Below are positions 37,218 through 46,349 of a stretch of 46,349 nt of DNA, in pieces. Where the stretch lies: positions 1 to 46,349 of the forward strand of contig CAZSAT010000051.1 of assembly GCA_964604675.1 (NCBI GenBank), read 5' to 3'. The notes beneath the pieces are model-generated. The model saw only the letters and a program-made list of their open reading frames with translations, was not told the origin of the DNA and ran no database searches. Each line of letters starts with the position of its first letter. Position 1 is the stretch's first letter. Position numbers and translations under genes: made by a program. The DNA comes from CAZSAT01 sp964604675 (GTDB lineage: Bacteria; Myxococcota_A; UBA796; CAJQPC01).

Positions 37218-38569
37218 CCGTCGACAAGACGCCCCTCGCGAGGGGCTCGGTGCGCGAGGTGCTCGCCCTCGCGTGGCCGGTCATGATCTCCATGCTCAGC
37301 TACACCGTGATGGGCGTCGCCGACACCCTGTTCGTTGGACAGCTCGGGACTGCGCCGCTCGCGGCGGTGGGTCTCGCAGCGGCCTGCGTGCACCTCGGCT
37401 ACGCCTTCAGCAACGGTCTGCTCCGAGGTGTGCGCGTCAAGGTCGCGCAGTCGACCGGTGCGGACGATGTTGCGGGAGCACGTCGTTTCGCCTGGCAGGG
37501 GGTGTGGCTCGCGCTCGCCCTCGGTGGGCTCGTGGCTCTGCTCGCGCCGCTCGGTCCCCAGCTCTTCGAGTGGATGGGGGCGAGCCTCGCCGTGCGCGAG
37601 CTGGCCGCGGCCTACTTCGGTGTGCGCCTGCTCGGGGCACCGCTCCTCTTCCTCCAGCTGGCGTTCGCGAGCTGGTTCCAGGGACGGGGCGACACCCGCA
37701 CGCCCATGGTGGCGCACCTGCTCGCGAACGGGATCAACGTCGCGCTCGACCCGGTGCTCATCTTCGGGCTCCTGGGCGCGCCGGCGCTCGGCATCGCGGG
37801 CGCCGCGGTGGCCACCGTGGTGGGCTTTGGCGCAGCAGCGATGTACCTGGCTTGGCACTTCCTTCGGGACGCCGGCCGCGAGCAGCCTCTGATGCGCTCG
37901 GCGCTCGCCGAGATCGTGACGGTCGGAGCCCCGATCGGCCTGCGTGACCTGCTGGAGGTCGGGAGCTGGGTGGCCTTCACCTCGCTCCTCGCACGGGTCG
38001 GTGAGGTCCACCTCGCAGCGCACGTCATCGCCATCCGGGTGGTCTCGGTCAGCTTCCTGCCGGGCTACGCGGTGAGCGAGGCGGTGGGCGTGCTCACGGG
38101 TCAGGCCGTGGGGGCGCGCAGGCCGGCTATGGCGCGTGAAGCGACCCGCAGCGGGCTGCTGCTCGCGGTGGGGATCATGGCGGCGTGCGCGCTGGTCTTC
38201 GTGGCCACGCCGGTTCCGCTCGTCGCCGCCTTCGGCGCCGAGCAGGACGTGATGGTGGTGGCGGTGCAGCTCCTGCGCATCGCCGCGGTGTTCCAGGTCT
38301 TCGACGCCGTCGCCATGGTCGGTATCGGCGCACTCAACGGGGCCGGAGACACCCGCATCACCATGCTCATTGGCATCGGTTGTGCGTGGTTGGTGAAGCT
38401 CCCTGCAGGGGTCGGGCTCGCGCTCTTCGCGGGCATGGGCGCCGCCGGGGCGTGGTGGGGCTTGACCCTGGAGGTCATCGCCTACGCGGTGCTCGCCATG
38501 GTCCGACTTCGCGGAAGCGCGTGGTTGGAGGGGCGCCTCGAAGCGGAGCAGCTCGCCGCCGCGAAGTGA
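37211..38569 (+). CDS. MATE-family multidrug/metabolite efflux transporter
   Basis: A 452-residue antiporter with 12 predicted helices in two homologous halves. Family marks: LALAWPVMISMLSYTVMGVADTLFVG, AAVGLAAACVHLGYAFSNGL, SWFQGRGDTRTPM with LLANGINVALDPVLIFG, and in the second half GYAVSEAVGVLTGQAVGA and GIGALNGAGDTR. It probably exports cationic drugs or metabolites using Na+ or H+. ATG 37211 (MLPVDKTPLARGSVREVLALA) is preferred on length; GTG 37151 lies in the loop of a hairpin. The strong hairpin at 38575-38607 ends the transcript. Confidence 0.92.
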   Translation: MLPVDKTPLARGSVREVLALAWPVMISMLSYTVMGVADTLFVGQLGTAPLAAVGLAAACVHLGYAFSNGLLRGVRVKVAQSTGADDVAGARRFAWQGVWLALALGGLVALLAPLGPQLFEWMGASLAVRELAAAYFGVRLLGAPLLFLQLAFASWFQGRGDTRTPMVAHLLANGINVALDPVLIFGLLGAPALGIAGAAVATVVGFGAAAMYLAWHFLRDAGREQPLMRSALAEIVTVGAPIGLRDLLEVGSWVAFTSLLARVGEVHLAAHVIAIRVVSVSFLPGYAVSEAVGVLTGQAVGARRPAMAREATRSGLLLAVGIMAACALVFVATPVPLVAAFGAEQDVMVVAVQLLRIAAVFQVFDAVAMVGIGALNGAGDTRITMLIGIGCAWLVKLPAGVGLALFAGMGAAGAWWGLTLEVIAYAVLAMVRLRGSAWLEGRLEAEQLAAAK

Positions 38570-38574
38570 TGGGA

Positions 38575-38607
38575 GGGGGACGGTCGCCTGTCGGGTGACC
38601 GTCCCCC
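38575..38607 (+). terminator. Strong hairpin after the MATE gene
   Basis: GGGGGACGGTC / GACCGTCCCCC is a perfect 11-base stem with an 11-base loop, six bases after the MATE stop. No T tract follows. The GTG at 38595 assigned to the next gene lies at its loop-stem junction. Confidence 0.75.
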
Positions 38608-40082
38608 AGATAGGATCCGGCATCGATCCGCCTTTCGTCGAACCCCCCGCCCCCTGGACGACGGCCTGGCCCGCGCTGCCGGCGCTGCTGCTCGCGCTGG
38701 TCGGCTCGTGGGGACTTCGCCGCACGCCGCGCATCGATCGCCGTCTGGTGGTCGTCCTCGGCGTCGCCCTGGCGGTCCGTACGCTGTGGCTGCCGGTGGA
38801 GCAGCACCAGTACGACGGCCACGAAGCCGAGTACCTCGACATCTACCTGGGACGTCGCGATCTCACCCGCGGTGGTCCCTTGCTCTACCCGGTGATGCAG
38901 TGGCTGTATTGGCTGCTCGGCCGGCTCCCCACGCACGAGGCGGTCCCGGTGGTGGTGTCGCTGGGCGCCTCGCTCCTCGCCATCGCCGCCCTGGTCGGTC
39001 TCGTCGGACGCCTCGCGCGCCCCGAGGCCGGACTTGCGGCCGGGCTGGCGCTCGCCCTCTGGGGAAACCACGCGTTCTGGTCGTCGAGCGCCTACAACGT
39101 GATCCTGCCGCACGCCCTGGGGTTGGTGGCCCTCTGGGCCCTGGCCGTGTGGTGCTCGGGCGACAGCCCCCTGGCAGCGGGTGCGTTGGCCGCCGGGGCT
39201 GGAGCGCTCGCCGTCCTCCTGCGGGTGGAGTCCTGGCTGCTCGCACCCGTCGGACTCCTGCTCGTGCTCGCTCACCGGCCCGCTGGGGCCACCCGCGCGC
39301 TGCCCCCCATCCTCTTCGGTGCGGTGGTGGCGGCCTGTGGGACGTGGCTCGTGCTGTTTCCCGGCACCACGCCGGGCGCCGGTCAGCGGGATCTGTCCTT
39401 CGCGATCAACCACGACCTGTACGCCTACTTCGCGCCCTTCGATCAGCTGTGGGCGGCTGGCGTGGCGGCGGTGGGGCTGGGGCTGGGACTGTTCCGTTTC
39501 CCTCGACTCTTCGTTCCCTTGGTGGTCCTGATTGGAGGCAGCCACCTGCTCTTCGCCAGCTTCGACGACTACGGCTTCCGGCACCTGCTCAATGCCGAGG
39601 CTGCGCTCGCCGCCGGCCTCGGCGTGCTCGTGGTGCACCGGTGGGCCCGCTGGCTCGCGCCCGTCGCGTTGGTGGCGCTGGTCGGTCACACCCAGGATGT
39701 GGCGGATCGCTACTACATGCCCGAGCACGATCTCGTGGAGGCCGCCGAGGCGGAGGGGCTGCCCGAGCGCTCGCTGCACGAGCTGGACGGCTGTACCTTG
39801 ATCTCCGAAGACGGCCGGGTCGTGCCGGAGGACCGCCAGATCTCGCACTTCAACCTCTACGATCCCGCAGAAGAGCGCGCTCTGCGAGAGCGGACAGGCT
39901 GCGTCTCGTGGCTCCGAAGCCTCCAGGACGAGCGCTGGTCGTCGCGGGCGGTGCGGGACCGTGCGCTGCGACTCGAGCACTTGTTTGTCATCACCGACTC
40001 GGCGGTGGTCGTGGACGATGAAGCGCAGGTCATGGGTGTGTTGGCTACCGTGGGCGACCGCCGTCCCGGACGAGGACCATGA
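38595..40082 (+). CDS. GT-C-like polytopic membrane protein, first gene of the MoxR operon
   Basis: A protein of up to 495 residues with about ten membrane helices and a soluble C-terminal domain of about 130 residues. The first loop has QYDGHEAEYLDIYLGRRDL and LLYPVMQWLYWLLG, resembling the acidic loop of GT39-like glycosyltransferases; AYNVILPHALGL and RVESWLL are further family-like blocks. The start is uncertain: GTG 38595 sits inside the terminator hairpin, and no other ATG, GTG or TTG occurs before the first helix. TAGGAT at 38611-38616 precedes an in-frame ATC (38622) by five bases. The stop overlaps the DUF4175 ATG (ATGA). Confidence 0.68.
   Translation: MTVPQIGSGIDPPFVEPPAPWTTAWPALPALLLALVGSWGLRRTPRIDRRLVVVLGVALAVRTLWLPVEQHQYDGHEAEYLDIYLGRRDLTRGGPLLYPVMQWLYWLLGRLPTHEAVPVVVSLGASLLAIAALVGLVGRLARPEAGLAAGLALALWGNHAFWSSSAYNVILPHALGLVALWALAVWCSGDSPLAAGALAAGAGALAVLLRVESWLLAPVGLLLVLAHRPAGATRALPPILFGAVVAACGTWLVLFPGTTPGAGQRDLSFAINHDLYAYFAPFDQLWAAGVAAVGLGLGLFRFPRLFVPLVVLIGGSHLLFASFDDYGFRHLLNAEAALAAGLGVLVVHRWARWLAPVALVALVGHTQDVADRYYMPEHDLVEAAEAEGLPERSLHELDGCTLISEDGRVVPEDRQISHFNLYDPAEERALRERTGCVSWLRSLQDERWSSRAVRDRALRLEHLFVITDSAVVVDDEAQVMGVLATVGDRRPGRGP
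38611..38616 (+). promoter_or_regulatory. Possible -10 element (TAGGAT) for the MoxR operon
   Basis: TAGGAT is identical to the element before the gene at 15215. It lies just after the MATE terminator, where a promoter for the new operon is expected. It would start RNA near 38622, downstream of the annotated GTG. Confidence 0.35.
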
Positions 40083-43009
40083 TCGAGCTCCGCGCCATCG
40101 CCGCCCGCCTGCAGGTGCTGCAACGTCGCCAGCACCGACTCATCTGGGGTCGAGCTGCAGCTCTGGCCAGCGCCGGGGTGCTGGGTGCATGGCTGCTCCT
40201 CGTGCTCGGCGTGTTCTCGGGCGCCCCCAAGGCGATCGTGCTCGGCGTCGCCGCCTTGGCGGTGTTGGCCAGCCTGTCCGCTGCCCTGGCCTGGGCCGCG
40301 GAGGCCAGTGGCGAGGCGGACCTCCAGCACCAGGCGCGGACGGTGGAGGCGCTGCGGCCCTCGCTGGAAGGGCGCCTGCTCGTCGCGGCCGAGCGCAGCG
40401 AGGGGCCACTCGGGGAGGAGTCCCCCGGTCTGCTGGCGCTCGCGGCTCGACGGGCGGTCGGCGTGCTCGATGGTGTCGCCGCGGACGAGGTCCATCCGCG
40501 GCGCCCGTTCGAACGCACGCTCCTGGCGGTCACGGTCGTGGCCCTCGCCCTCGCGCTCTCGAACGTGCTGCCGCTCGGCCCGATGCAGGCCCTCCGCTTC
40601 GCCTTCACGCCCGGTGCCTCTGTCGCCAGCGACATCCTGCCGCCAGCGCCGGACGAGAAGGCGCTCGTGGGCGACATCGTGCTGCGGTACGTGTACCCGG
40701 ACTACACGCGGCTCGATCCGGTGGAGGTACCCAACAGCGACGGCACCGCCCACGGCCCGCCGGGCACGCGTGTCGAGGTCTCGGTGCGTACCGGCCGGGT
40801 GTGGCAGGCCGCCGAGCTTCAGGTCGACGACAGGCCGCCCACCGAGGCGAGCGTGGTGGGCGGACGGGACGTCGCCGGGAGCTTCCTGATCGAAGCGCCT
40901 GGGGCGTGGCGGCTGCTGTTCCAGGCAGGGGGAGGCAGCGCGTCGTCGCCGGACCACCCCATCGAGATCGACGAGGACCTGGCGCCCACCGTGGAGCTCA
41001 CCGCAGCGACCGACCGCCTCGAGGTGCCCTGGAACCAGCGCATCCCGGCCCGGTGGAGCGCGCGGGACGACTACGGCGTGGTCAGGATCGTGGCCAGGGT
41101 GGAGACCGATGGCGATGGCGTTGTCCTCCGCGAAGACGTCGAGGGCCCGCGGCGCCTCGAGGGCGAGATCGGTCGCTCGCCCTTCGACCTCGGCTTGTCG
41201 CCCGGCGACACCGCGACGCTCACCGTGGAGGCCTGGGACAACGACACGGTGAGCGGGTCCAAGGCAGGACGTTCGCGCACCTTGAAGATCGTCGTGCTCG
41301 GGCCCAAGGGCCAGGCGCGCCGCTACGAACGCATCTGGCGCGAGCTGCGGGACGCACTGGTGGGAGCCCTCGCGCCCTTCGTGACGGAACCCGAGCTGCC
41401 CACGTCGCAGGCGGCGCTCGCGAGCTGGGGCGCCGACACCGCGACGCGCTTCGAGCCGGTCGACGCCCTGCAAGTCGAGCACTGGGATGTGCTCGCGGAG
41501 ACCACCTTGGAGGGGCTGGTGGTGCACGAGGTCCGGCGGCAGGTCGCCGGACTCCTGCGCTTCGTCCAGCAGGTGGCCGACCCACGAAGCGACGACGCGC
41601 TGGACAACCGGGACCGCATCACCGTGATCGACCAACGAGCGCAGCTCGTGACACGTCTCGAGTCGGCGGTGCTCATGCTGGACGGCATGCTGCGCTACCG
41701 GGCGCTCAAGCAGATCTATGCGCTGGCGGCCGACGGCGCGCGAGCGTCCGAGGGGCTGGCGCGCCGCAGCGAGGGCGGGGCCTTGCCCGGCGAGGTGCTC
41801 AGTCGGCTGGATCGGGTCGACCGCGCGTCGCGTTCGCTCAACCAGGCTGCGGCGACCTACGAGAGCGGCTCCAGCGAGCTGGTGCTGCGGGCTGTCGTGG
41901 AGCTCGACACGATGTCGACTCGGCTGCGGGAGTCCTTCGAGCTGACGGACGAGGCTCGTGCTCGTGCCCTGGCTCGCCGTCTCGCCGAGGGTTGGCAGAT
42001 GCTCGAGGCGAACCTCGAGTACCGGGTGCGCCAGCAGGATGAGCAGGCGGGTGAGCAGCGCGACATGCTGAAGGAGTTGCTCCGCGAGCTGGAGCGGCTC
42101 GAGATCGAAGAGCGGGAGCTCCTGCAGCACACGCGCGGCGCGAGGGAAGCCGACGGCGGGGGGGAAGACATCCTGGCGGCGCGCTGGGAGCGGCTCGAGG
42201 GCAAGGCTGCCAAGGCCGCCGAGGTCGCCGCGGCGCTCGAGACCCCCGAGGTCGACGATCGCACCGCCTGGTGGCTGGAGTCGCAGGTGGAGCGGCTCGA
42301 GGACCAGACGGCGCGGCTGCTCCGAGCGGTGGAGGCGCGGGACCTCGCTCATGTCGAGGAGGAGGCGATGCGGGCCTGGAGCATCGCGGAGGAAGCTGCG
42401 CGAAGGCTCGGCTCGGCCGGCGAAGGGTCCCAGGCGCGCGACTCCGAGGCGGTCACCCGCGCGCTCAGGCGCGTGGTCGGTGACGTCACGGCGTTGGACG
42501 CTTCGGCGAACATGGCGGGTCCCACGCTGCGCGGTGCCGTCGACGAGCTGGCTGTCCGCCAGGCGGGAGCTCGGCGGGACACGGTGGAGGCTGAGGGCGT
42601 CGCGCGGCGCGTGGCCGGCTTCCTGCCGCTCAACGCGCCCGGCCTCGTGGAGAACATCGAGGGTGCCGTGCGGGAGATGGTGAGGGCAGAGGCAGCGCTC
42701 GACGCCGTGAGGGGCGTGGAAGCCGAAGGCGCTGAGCAGGCGGCGGCCGAACGCTTGCGGGTGGCCCGCGAGGCGCTCGCATCGTCCTCGGCGGCTTGGG
42801 AACAGCAGCAGCAGCGCATGTCCGACGGGGCCGACGAGGCGCGTCCCGACGATCCGAGCGCCCCGACGCCCCAGCCCGAGAAGCTGCAACCCCTCGATCC
42901 CGAGGACGACCAGGCCTACCGAGACGCTCTGCTCGAGGGCATGCAGGGGGAGGTGCCGCCGGAGTTCGAGGTGCTGAAGCGTCGGTACTACGAGGAGTTG
43001 GTCCGATGA
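40079..43009 (+). CDS. DUF4175-like large membrane-anchored protein
   Basis: A 976-residue protein. Three membrane helices (about 24-46, 50-70 and 147-168) tether a large extracytoplasmic part. Residues about 190-410 are beta-rich (LVGDIVLRYVYPDYTRLDP, RWSARDDYGVVRIVARVE, TLTVEAWDNDTVSGSKAGRS), a DUF4175-type domain; 420-960 is mostly alpha-helical and coiled-coil, rich in Glu, Arg and Ala. Such proteins often accompany MoxR ATPases and DUF58/VWA proteins in operons related to aerotolerance (Bat) and envelope integrity. It overlaps both neighbours by four bases. The biochemical role is unknown. Confidence 0.78.
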   Translation: MIELRAIAARLQVLQRRQHRLIWGRAAALASAGVLGAWLLLVLGVFSGAPKAIVLGVAALAVLASLSAALAWAAEASGEADLQHQARTVEALRPSLEGRLLVAAERSEGPLGEESPGLLALAARRAVGVLDGVAADEVHPRRPFERTLLAVTVVALALALSNVLPLGPMQALRFAFTPGASVASDILPPAPDEKALVGDIVLRYVYPDYTRLDPVEVPNSDGTAHGPPGTRVEVSVRTGRVWQAAELQVDDRPPTEASVVGGRDVAGSFLIEAPGAWRLLFQAGGGSASSPDHPIEIDEDLAPTVELTAATDRLEVPWNQRIPARWSARDDYGVVRIVARVETDGDGVVLREDVEGPRRLEGEIGRSPFDLGLSPGDTATLTVEAWDNDTVSGSKAGRSRTLKIVVLGPKGQARRYERIWRELRDALVGALAPFVTEPELPTSQAALASWGADTATRFEPVDALQVEHWDVLAETTLEGLVVHEVRRQVAGLLRFVQQVADPRSDDALDNRDRITVIDQRAQLVTRLESAVLMLDGMLRYRALKQIYALAADGARASEGLARRSEGGALPGEVLSRLDRVDRASRSLNQAAATYESGSSELVLRAVVELDTMSTRLRESFELTDEARARALARRLAEGWQMLEANLEYRVRQQDEQAGEQRDMLKELLRELERLEIEERELLQHTRGAREADGGGEDILAARWERLEGKAAKAAEVAAALETPEVDDRTAWWLESQVERLEDQTARLLRAVEARDLAHVEEEAMRAWSIAEEAARRLGSAGEGSQARDSEAVTRALRRVVGDVTALDASANMAGPTLRGAVDELAVRQAGARRDTVEAEGVARRVAGFLPLNAPGLVENIEGAVREMVRAEAALDAVRGVEAEGAEQAAAERLRVAREALASSSAAWEQQQQRMSDGADEARPDDPSAPTPQPEKLQPLDPEDDQAYRDALLEGMQGEVPPEFEVLKRRYYEELVR

Positions 43010-44520
43010 TGCTGACGCTCGGGTTGGCGTTCGCCGGCGTGGACGACGGGCAGGCCTGCCTCTCGGCGAACGACCTGATCTGCGCTCGGCGCGAGCTCGA
43101 CGCGGCCCGGCGGCGCGGCGCGTCGGGCCGCGACGTCGATCTCCTGGAGGTCGGCGTGCGCTTCCAGGAGGGGGACTTCGAGGGCGCCTTGCAGGTCGCC
43201 CGTCCGTGGCTGGAAGGGGAGGACGCGCTCCCGGACGCCGAGCTCGTCGCGGCGACCGCCGAGGTCCACCGTGGCCTGGAGGTGAGCGAGCGCGATGGCG
43301 TGGTGGTCGTTCACCACCCCGGCACCGACCGGGTGCTCATCGCCGATGCCGAGACGGCCCTCGCTCGCGCCAGACAGGTCATCGGGCCGGCGCTCGGCGG
43401 CGACCTGCCCCTCACGCCGAGGGTGGAGTTCTATCCCACAGGGCAGGACTTCGTGGCCTGCTCTGGGCTGCCGATGGAGTCGGTCCAGACCACCGGCGTG
43501 ATCGCGATCTCGAAGTGGAACCGCCTGCTGCTCACCTCGCCCCGGGCCACGACAGACGGCTACGACTGGCAGGACACGCTGGTGCACGAGTGGATCCACC
43601 AGGTGGTGTCGTGGCACACCCGGGATCGTGCGCCGGTCTGGCTCCAGGAGGGCCTGGCGAAGAGCCTCGACCAGCTCTGGCGCACGGGCACCTTCGAGCT
43701 GCCCCTCGACAGCCAGGCGTACCTGGCAGACGCGCTGGAGACCGGACAGCTCATCACCTTCGAGCAGATGCACCCTTCGATGGCGTTCTTGCCGTCGGCT
43801 GCGCACGCCACGCTGGCGTACGCGCAGGTCGCGACGATGATCCACTTCCTGCGCACCGAGCGAGGGCCCGACGCCTTGCCCGACCTCCTCGCCCGCGTGG
43901 CGGCGGGAACGGACGCACAGGTGGCGGTCGGTCAGGTCTGGGGAGGTGGCTTCGACGCCTTCGAGGACGCGTGGTTCAGCTGGGCGAAGACCCTGGACCT
44001 GTCGCGGGTGAAGGTGAAGCCGCTGCCGACCGTGCTCGACGGGCACGGAGGCGACGAGGCGCTCGATCCGGTGCTCTCGGCCCACGAGGAGCTCTCCGGC
44101 CGCTACCGGCTCGGTCGCTTGATGGCGGCCAGTGGTCAGCACGAGGCCGCCCTCGTCTACTACCGGGAGTCCCTGCCGGACGACGAACCGCCGGGTCCTG
44201 TCACGGTCGGAGCGCTGGCCGAGTCCCTGGTCGCACTCGGGCGCACCGACGAGGCGGTGGTGTTGCTCGAGGAGAGCACGCGCTTGTACCCGGGGGCCAC
44301 GCGGAACCAGCGCTTCCTCGGTGAGCTCTACCTGCAGCTCGGTCGGGATCGGGCTGCGCTGACGCGCTTCGAGCACGCCGCCGACCTCTACCCCTACGAC
44401 CTCGCTGTGCGCTCGGAGCTCGCTGAGCTGCATGATCTCCGGGGGGACGACGAGGCCGCGGCGCGCCACCGCGCCGCGATAGCCATCCTCAGCTACCAGG
44501 ACCTCAGTCCTGCGTTCTAA
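43006..44520 (+). CDS. Secreted MA-family zinc peptidase with TPR repeats
   Basis: A 504-residue protein with a short signal (MMLTLGLAFAGVDDG). An N-terminal TPR-like region (CLSANDLICARRELDAAR) precedes a gluzincin domain: HEWIH at 194-198 and the downstream Glu in WLQEGLAKSLDQLW (about 211-224), the third zinc ligand in peptidase MA-like proteins. TPR repeats return at about 370-490 (GRYRLGRLMAASGQHEAALVYY, ALVALGRTDEAVVLLEEST). It sits between DUF4175 and moxR and overlaps the former by four bases, so it is likely part of the same envelope machinery. There are 13 bases to moxR. Confidence 0.85.
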   Translation: MMLTLGLAFAGVDDGQACLSANDLICARRELDAARRRGASGRDVDLLEVGVRFQEGDFEGALQVARPWLEGEDALPDAELVAATAEVHRGLEVSERDGVVVVHHPGTDRVLIADAETALARARQVIGPALGGDLPLTPRVEFYPTGQDFVACSGLPMESVQTTGVIAISKWNRLLLTSPRATTDGYDWQDTLVHEWIHQVVSWHTRDRAPVWLQEGLAKSLDQLWRTGTFELPLDSQAYLADALETGQLITFEQMHPSMAFLPSAAHATLAYAQVATMIHFLRTERGPDALPDLLARVAAGTDAQVAVGQVWGGGFDAFEDAWFSWAKTLDLSRVKVKPLPTVLDGHGGDEALDPVLSAHEELSGRYRLGRLMAASGQHEAALVYYRESLPDDEPPGPVTVGALAESLVALGRTDEAVVLLEESTRLYPGATRNQRFLGELYLQLGRDRAALTRFEHAADLYPYDLAVRSELAELHDLRGDDEAAARHRAAIAILSYQDLSPAF

Positions 44521-44533
44521 TGGAGTCCCATCG

Positions 44534-45519
<986 letters not shown>

Positions 45520-45523
<4 letters not shown>

Positions 45524-46349
45524 CGGAAGGGCACGCCACAGGCACCTTGTGGGACCCCGAGGTCCTCGGTCGGATCGCGCGTCTGCACCTGGTGGCCAAC
45601 AAGGTGGTCGACGGGCTGCTCCATGGGGTTCACCGGTCCCGCCGCACGGGGCCGAACGTGGAGTTCGCCGACTACAAGGAGTACGCGGCCGGCGACGACC
45701 TCCGGCACCTGGACTGGCGTGTGCTCGCCCGCTCCGACCGGCACGTGATCCGCCGCTACGAGGCGGAGACCGAGCTCGCCTGCTACCTGGTGGTCGACGT
45801 GTCCGGCGACCTCGGGACCGGTGCCGGGGGGCGCTACCAACGCCCTCCGCTCGAAGGCTCCAAGTTCGCGTATGCGGTCACCCTCGCGGCCACCCTGGCC
45901 ACCTTCCTGCAGCGTCACCAGGAGCGTGTCGGGCTCGCCTTGATGGGAGGGGAGGGTGCTCCCTGGCGCTTCGTCCCAGCGCGCGGCGGTCGCTCGCACC
46001 TCGCGCAGCTGTTCGGGGTGCTCGCCAGCGTGCGACCGGCAGGTGTCGCCGATCTGGGCACCGCGCTGAGCGAGCTGGCGCCCCGCCTGCCCAGGCGCGC
46101 CCTGGTCGTGCTCGTCAGCGACCTGATGGAGGACGCCGCGGCGTGGGCACCGGCCCTGCAGGGCCTCGCGCGCCGGCGCACCGATCTGGTGGCCTTCCAC
46201 CTGCTGGACCGCCGCGAGCTGTCGATGGACTATGCCGAGCCGCTGGTCTTCTACAGCCCCGAGGGCGGCGACGCGCTCCCGCTCGATCCGGCGGGCATCC
46301 GCGACGAGTTCGTGCGGGTCGTCGAGGGCTGGCAGCGCGAGTGCCGGGC
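45520..46349 (+). CDS. DUF58 protein with VWA-like domain (runs off window)
   Basis: At least 276 residues; the C-terminus is beyond the right edge. The DUF58 hallmark DYKEYAAGDDLRHLDWRVLARSDR is present, then a VWA-like core (CYLVVDVSGDLG, RRALVVLVSDLMED). The metal site reads DVSGD rather than DxSxS, so metal binding is doubtful. No membrane segment occurs in the visible part. GTG 45520 overlaps the moxR stop by four bases. DUF58 proteins are the usual partners of MoxR; further Bat-like VWA genes may follow. Confidence 0.92.

Noticed and set aside
39857..42889. 1,010-codon minus-strand frame opposite the DUF4175 gene
   Set aside because: Antisense shadow of a Glu/Arg/Ala-rich coding region; no start context, and operon overlaps support the plus strand.

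Overview
The window is about 46 kb of GC-rich (roughly 70%) bacterial chromosome, densely packed with genes on both strands. It suggests a Myxococcota-like (former Deltaproteobacteria) organism. The support is a giant secreted protein with Asp-rich metal-binding repeats and a MYXO-CTERM-type tail, many lipoproteins ending their signal in a terse L-x-x-C, a sigma-54 promoter at pilin genes, and TPR-sulfatase and MoxR/DUF58/DUF4175 modules. No tRNA, rRNA, insertion sequence, prophage or CRISPR array is visible. The taxonomic call is an inference.

Layout. 1-5.7 kb: the start of rho (minus) behind a C-rich leader, an HDOD-GGDEF cyclic-di-GMP protein (minus), divergent ligA with a coupled lipoprotein, and a beta-barrel-like protein. 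5.8-9.1 kb: a coupled pair, a secreted TPR protein and a lipoprotein sulfatase-fold/TPR protein. 9.2-11.3 kb (minus): two paralogous aromatic-rich lipoproteins and twin Flp pilins under a clear sigma-54 promoter. 11.3-15.2 kb (minus): ALDH7-type dehydrogenase, coiled-coil/Cys-His protein, beta-propeller protein, small membrane protein. 15.3-20.7 kb: SRPBCC and SGNH-hydrolase proteins (plus), then a radical SAM enzyme and MurJ (minus). 20.7-27.8 kb: a subtilisin-like protease overlapping the start of a 1,939-residue FG-GAP/metal-binding-repeat surface protein. 27.8-31.4 kb (minus): rhomboid-like protein, lipoprotein, then TadG-like VWA protein and two TadE-like pseudopilins. 31.4-36.9 kb: membrane protein, lexA, orphan histidine kinase, GT-C glycosyltransferase, FHA protein. 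36.9-38.6 kb: a 33-codon small ORF and a run of hairpins leading into a MATE transporter. 38.6 kb to the end: one tightly coupled operon (GT-C membrane protein, DUF4175, MA-type peptidase, MoxR ATPase, DUF58).

Expression style. Many genes overlap by 1-4 bases (ATGA, GTGA, TGATG), so translational coupling is the norm. Several first genes have no Shine-Dalgarno but carry a TANNNT hexamer exactly 6-7 bases before the start codon, the arrangement expected for leaderless mRNAs. Two divergent genes share one CATG for both start codons.

Best candidates for something undescribed: the small ORF plus hairpin series before the MATE gene (possible leader-peptide attenuation); the C-rich, YC-rich rho leader (possible autoregulation); the protease/giant repeat protein pair; the sigma-54-driven twin pilins with an isolated TadE/TadG set; and the leaderless-promoter pattern. 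No complete novel defence or biosynthetic system is evident.
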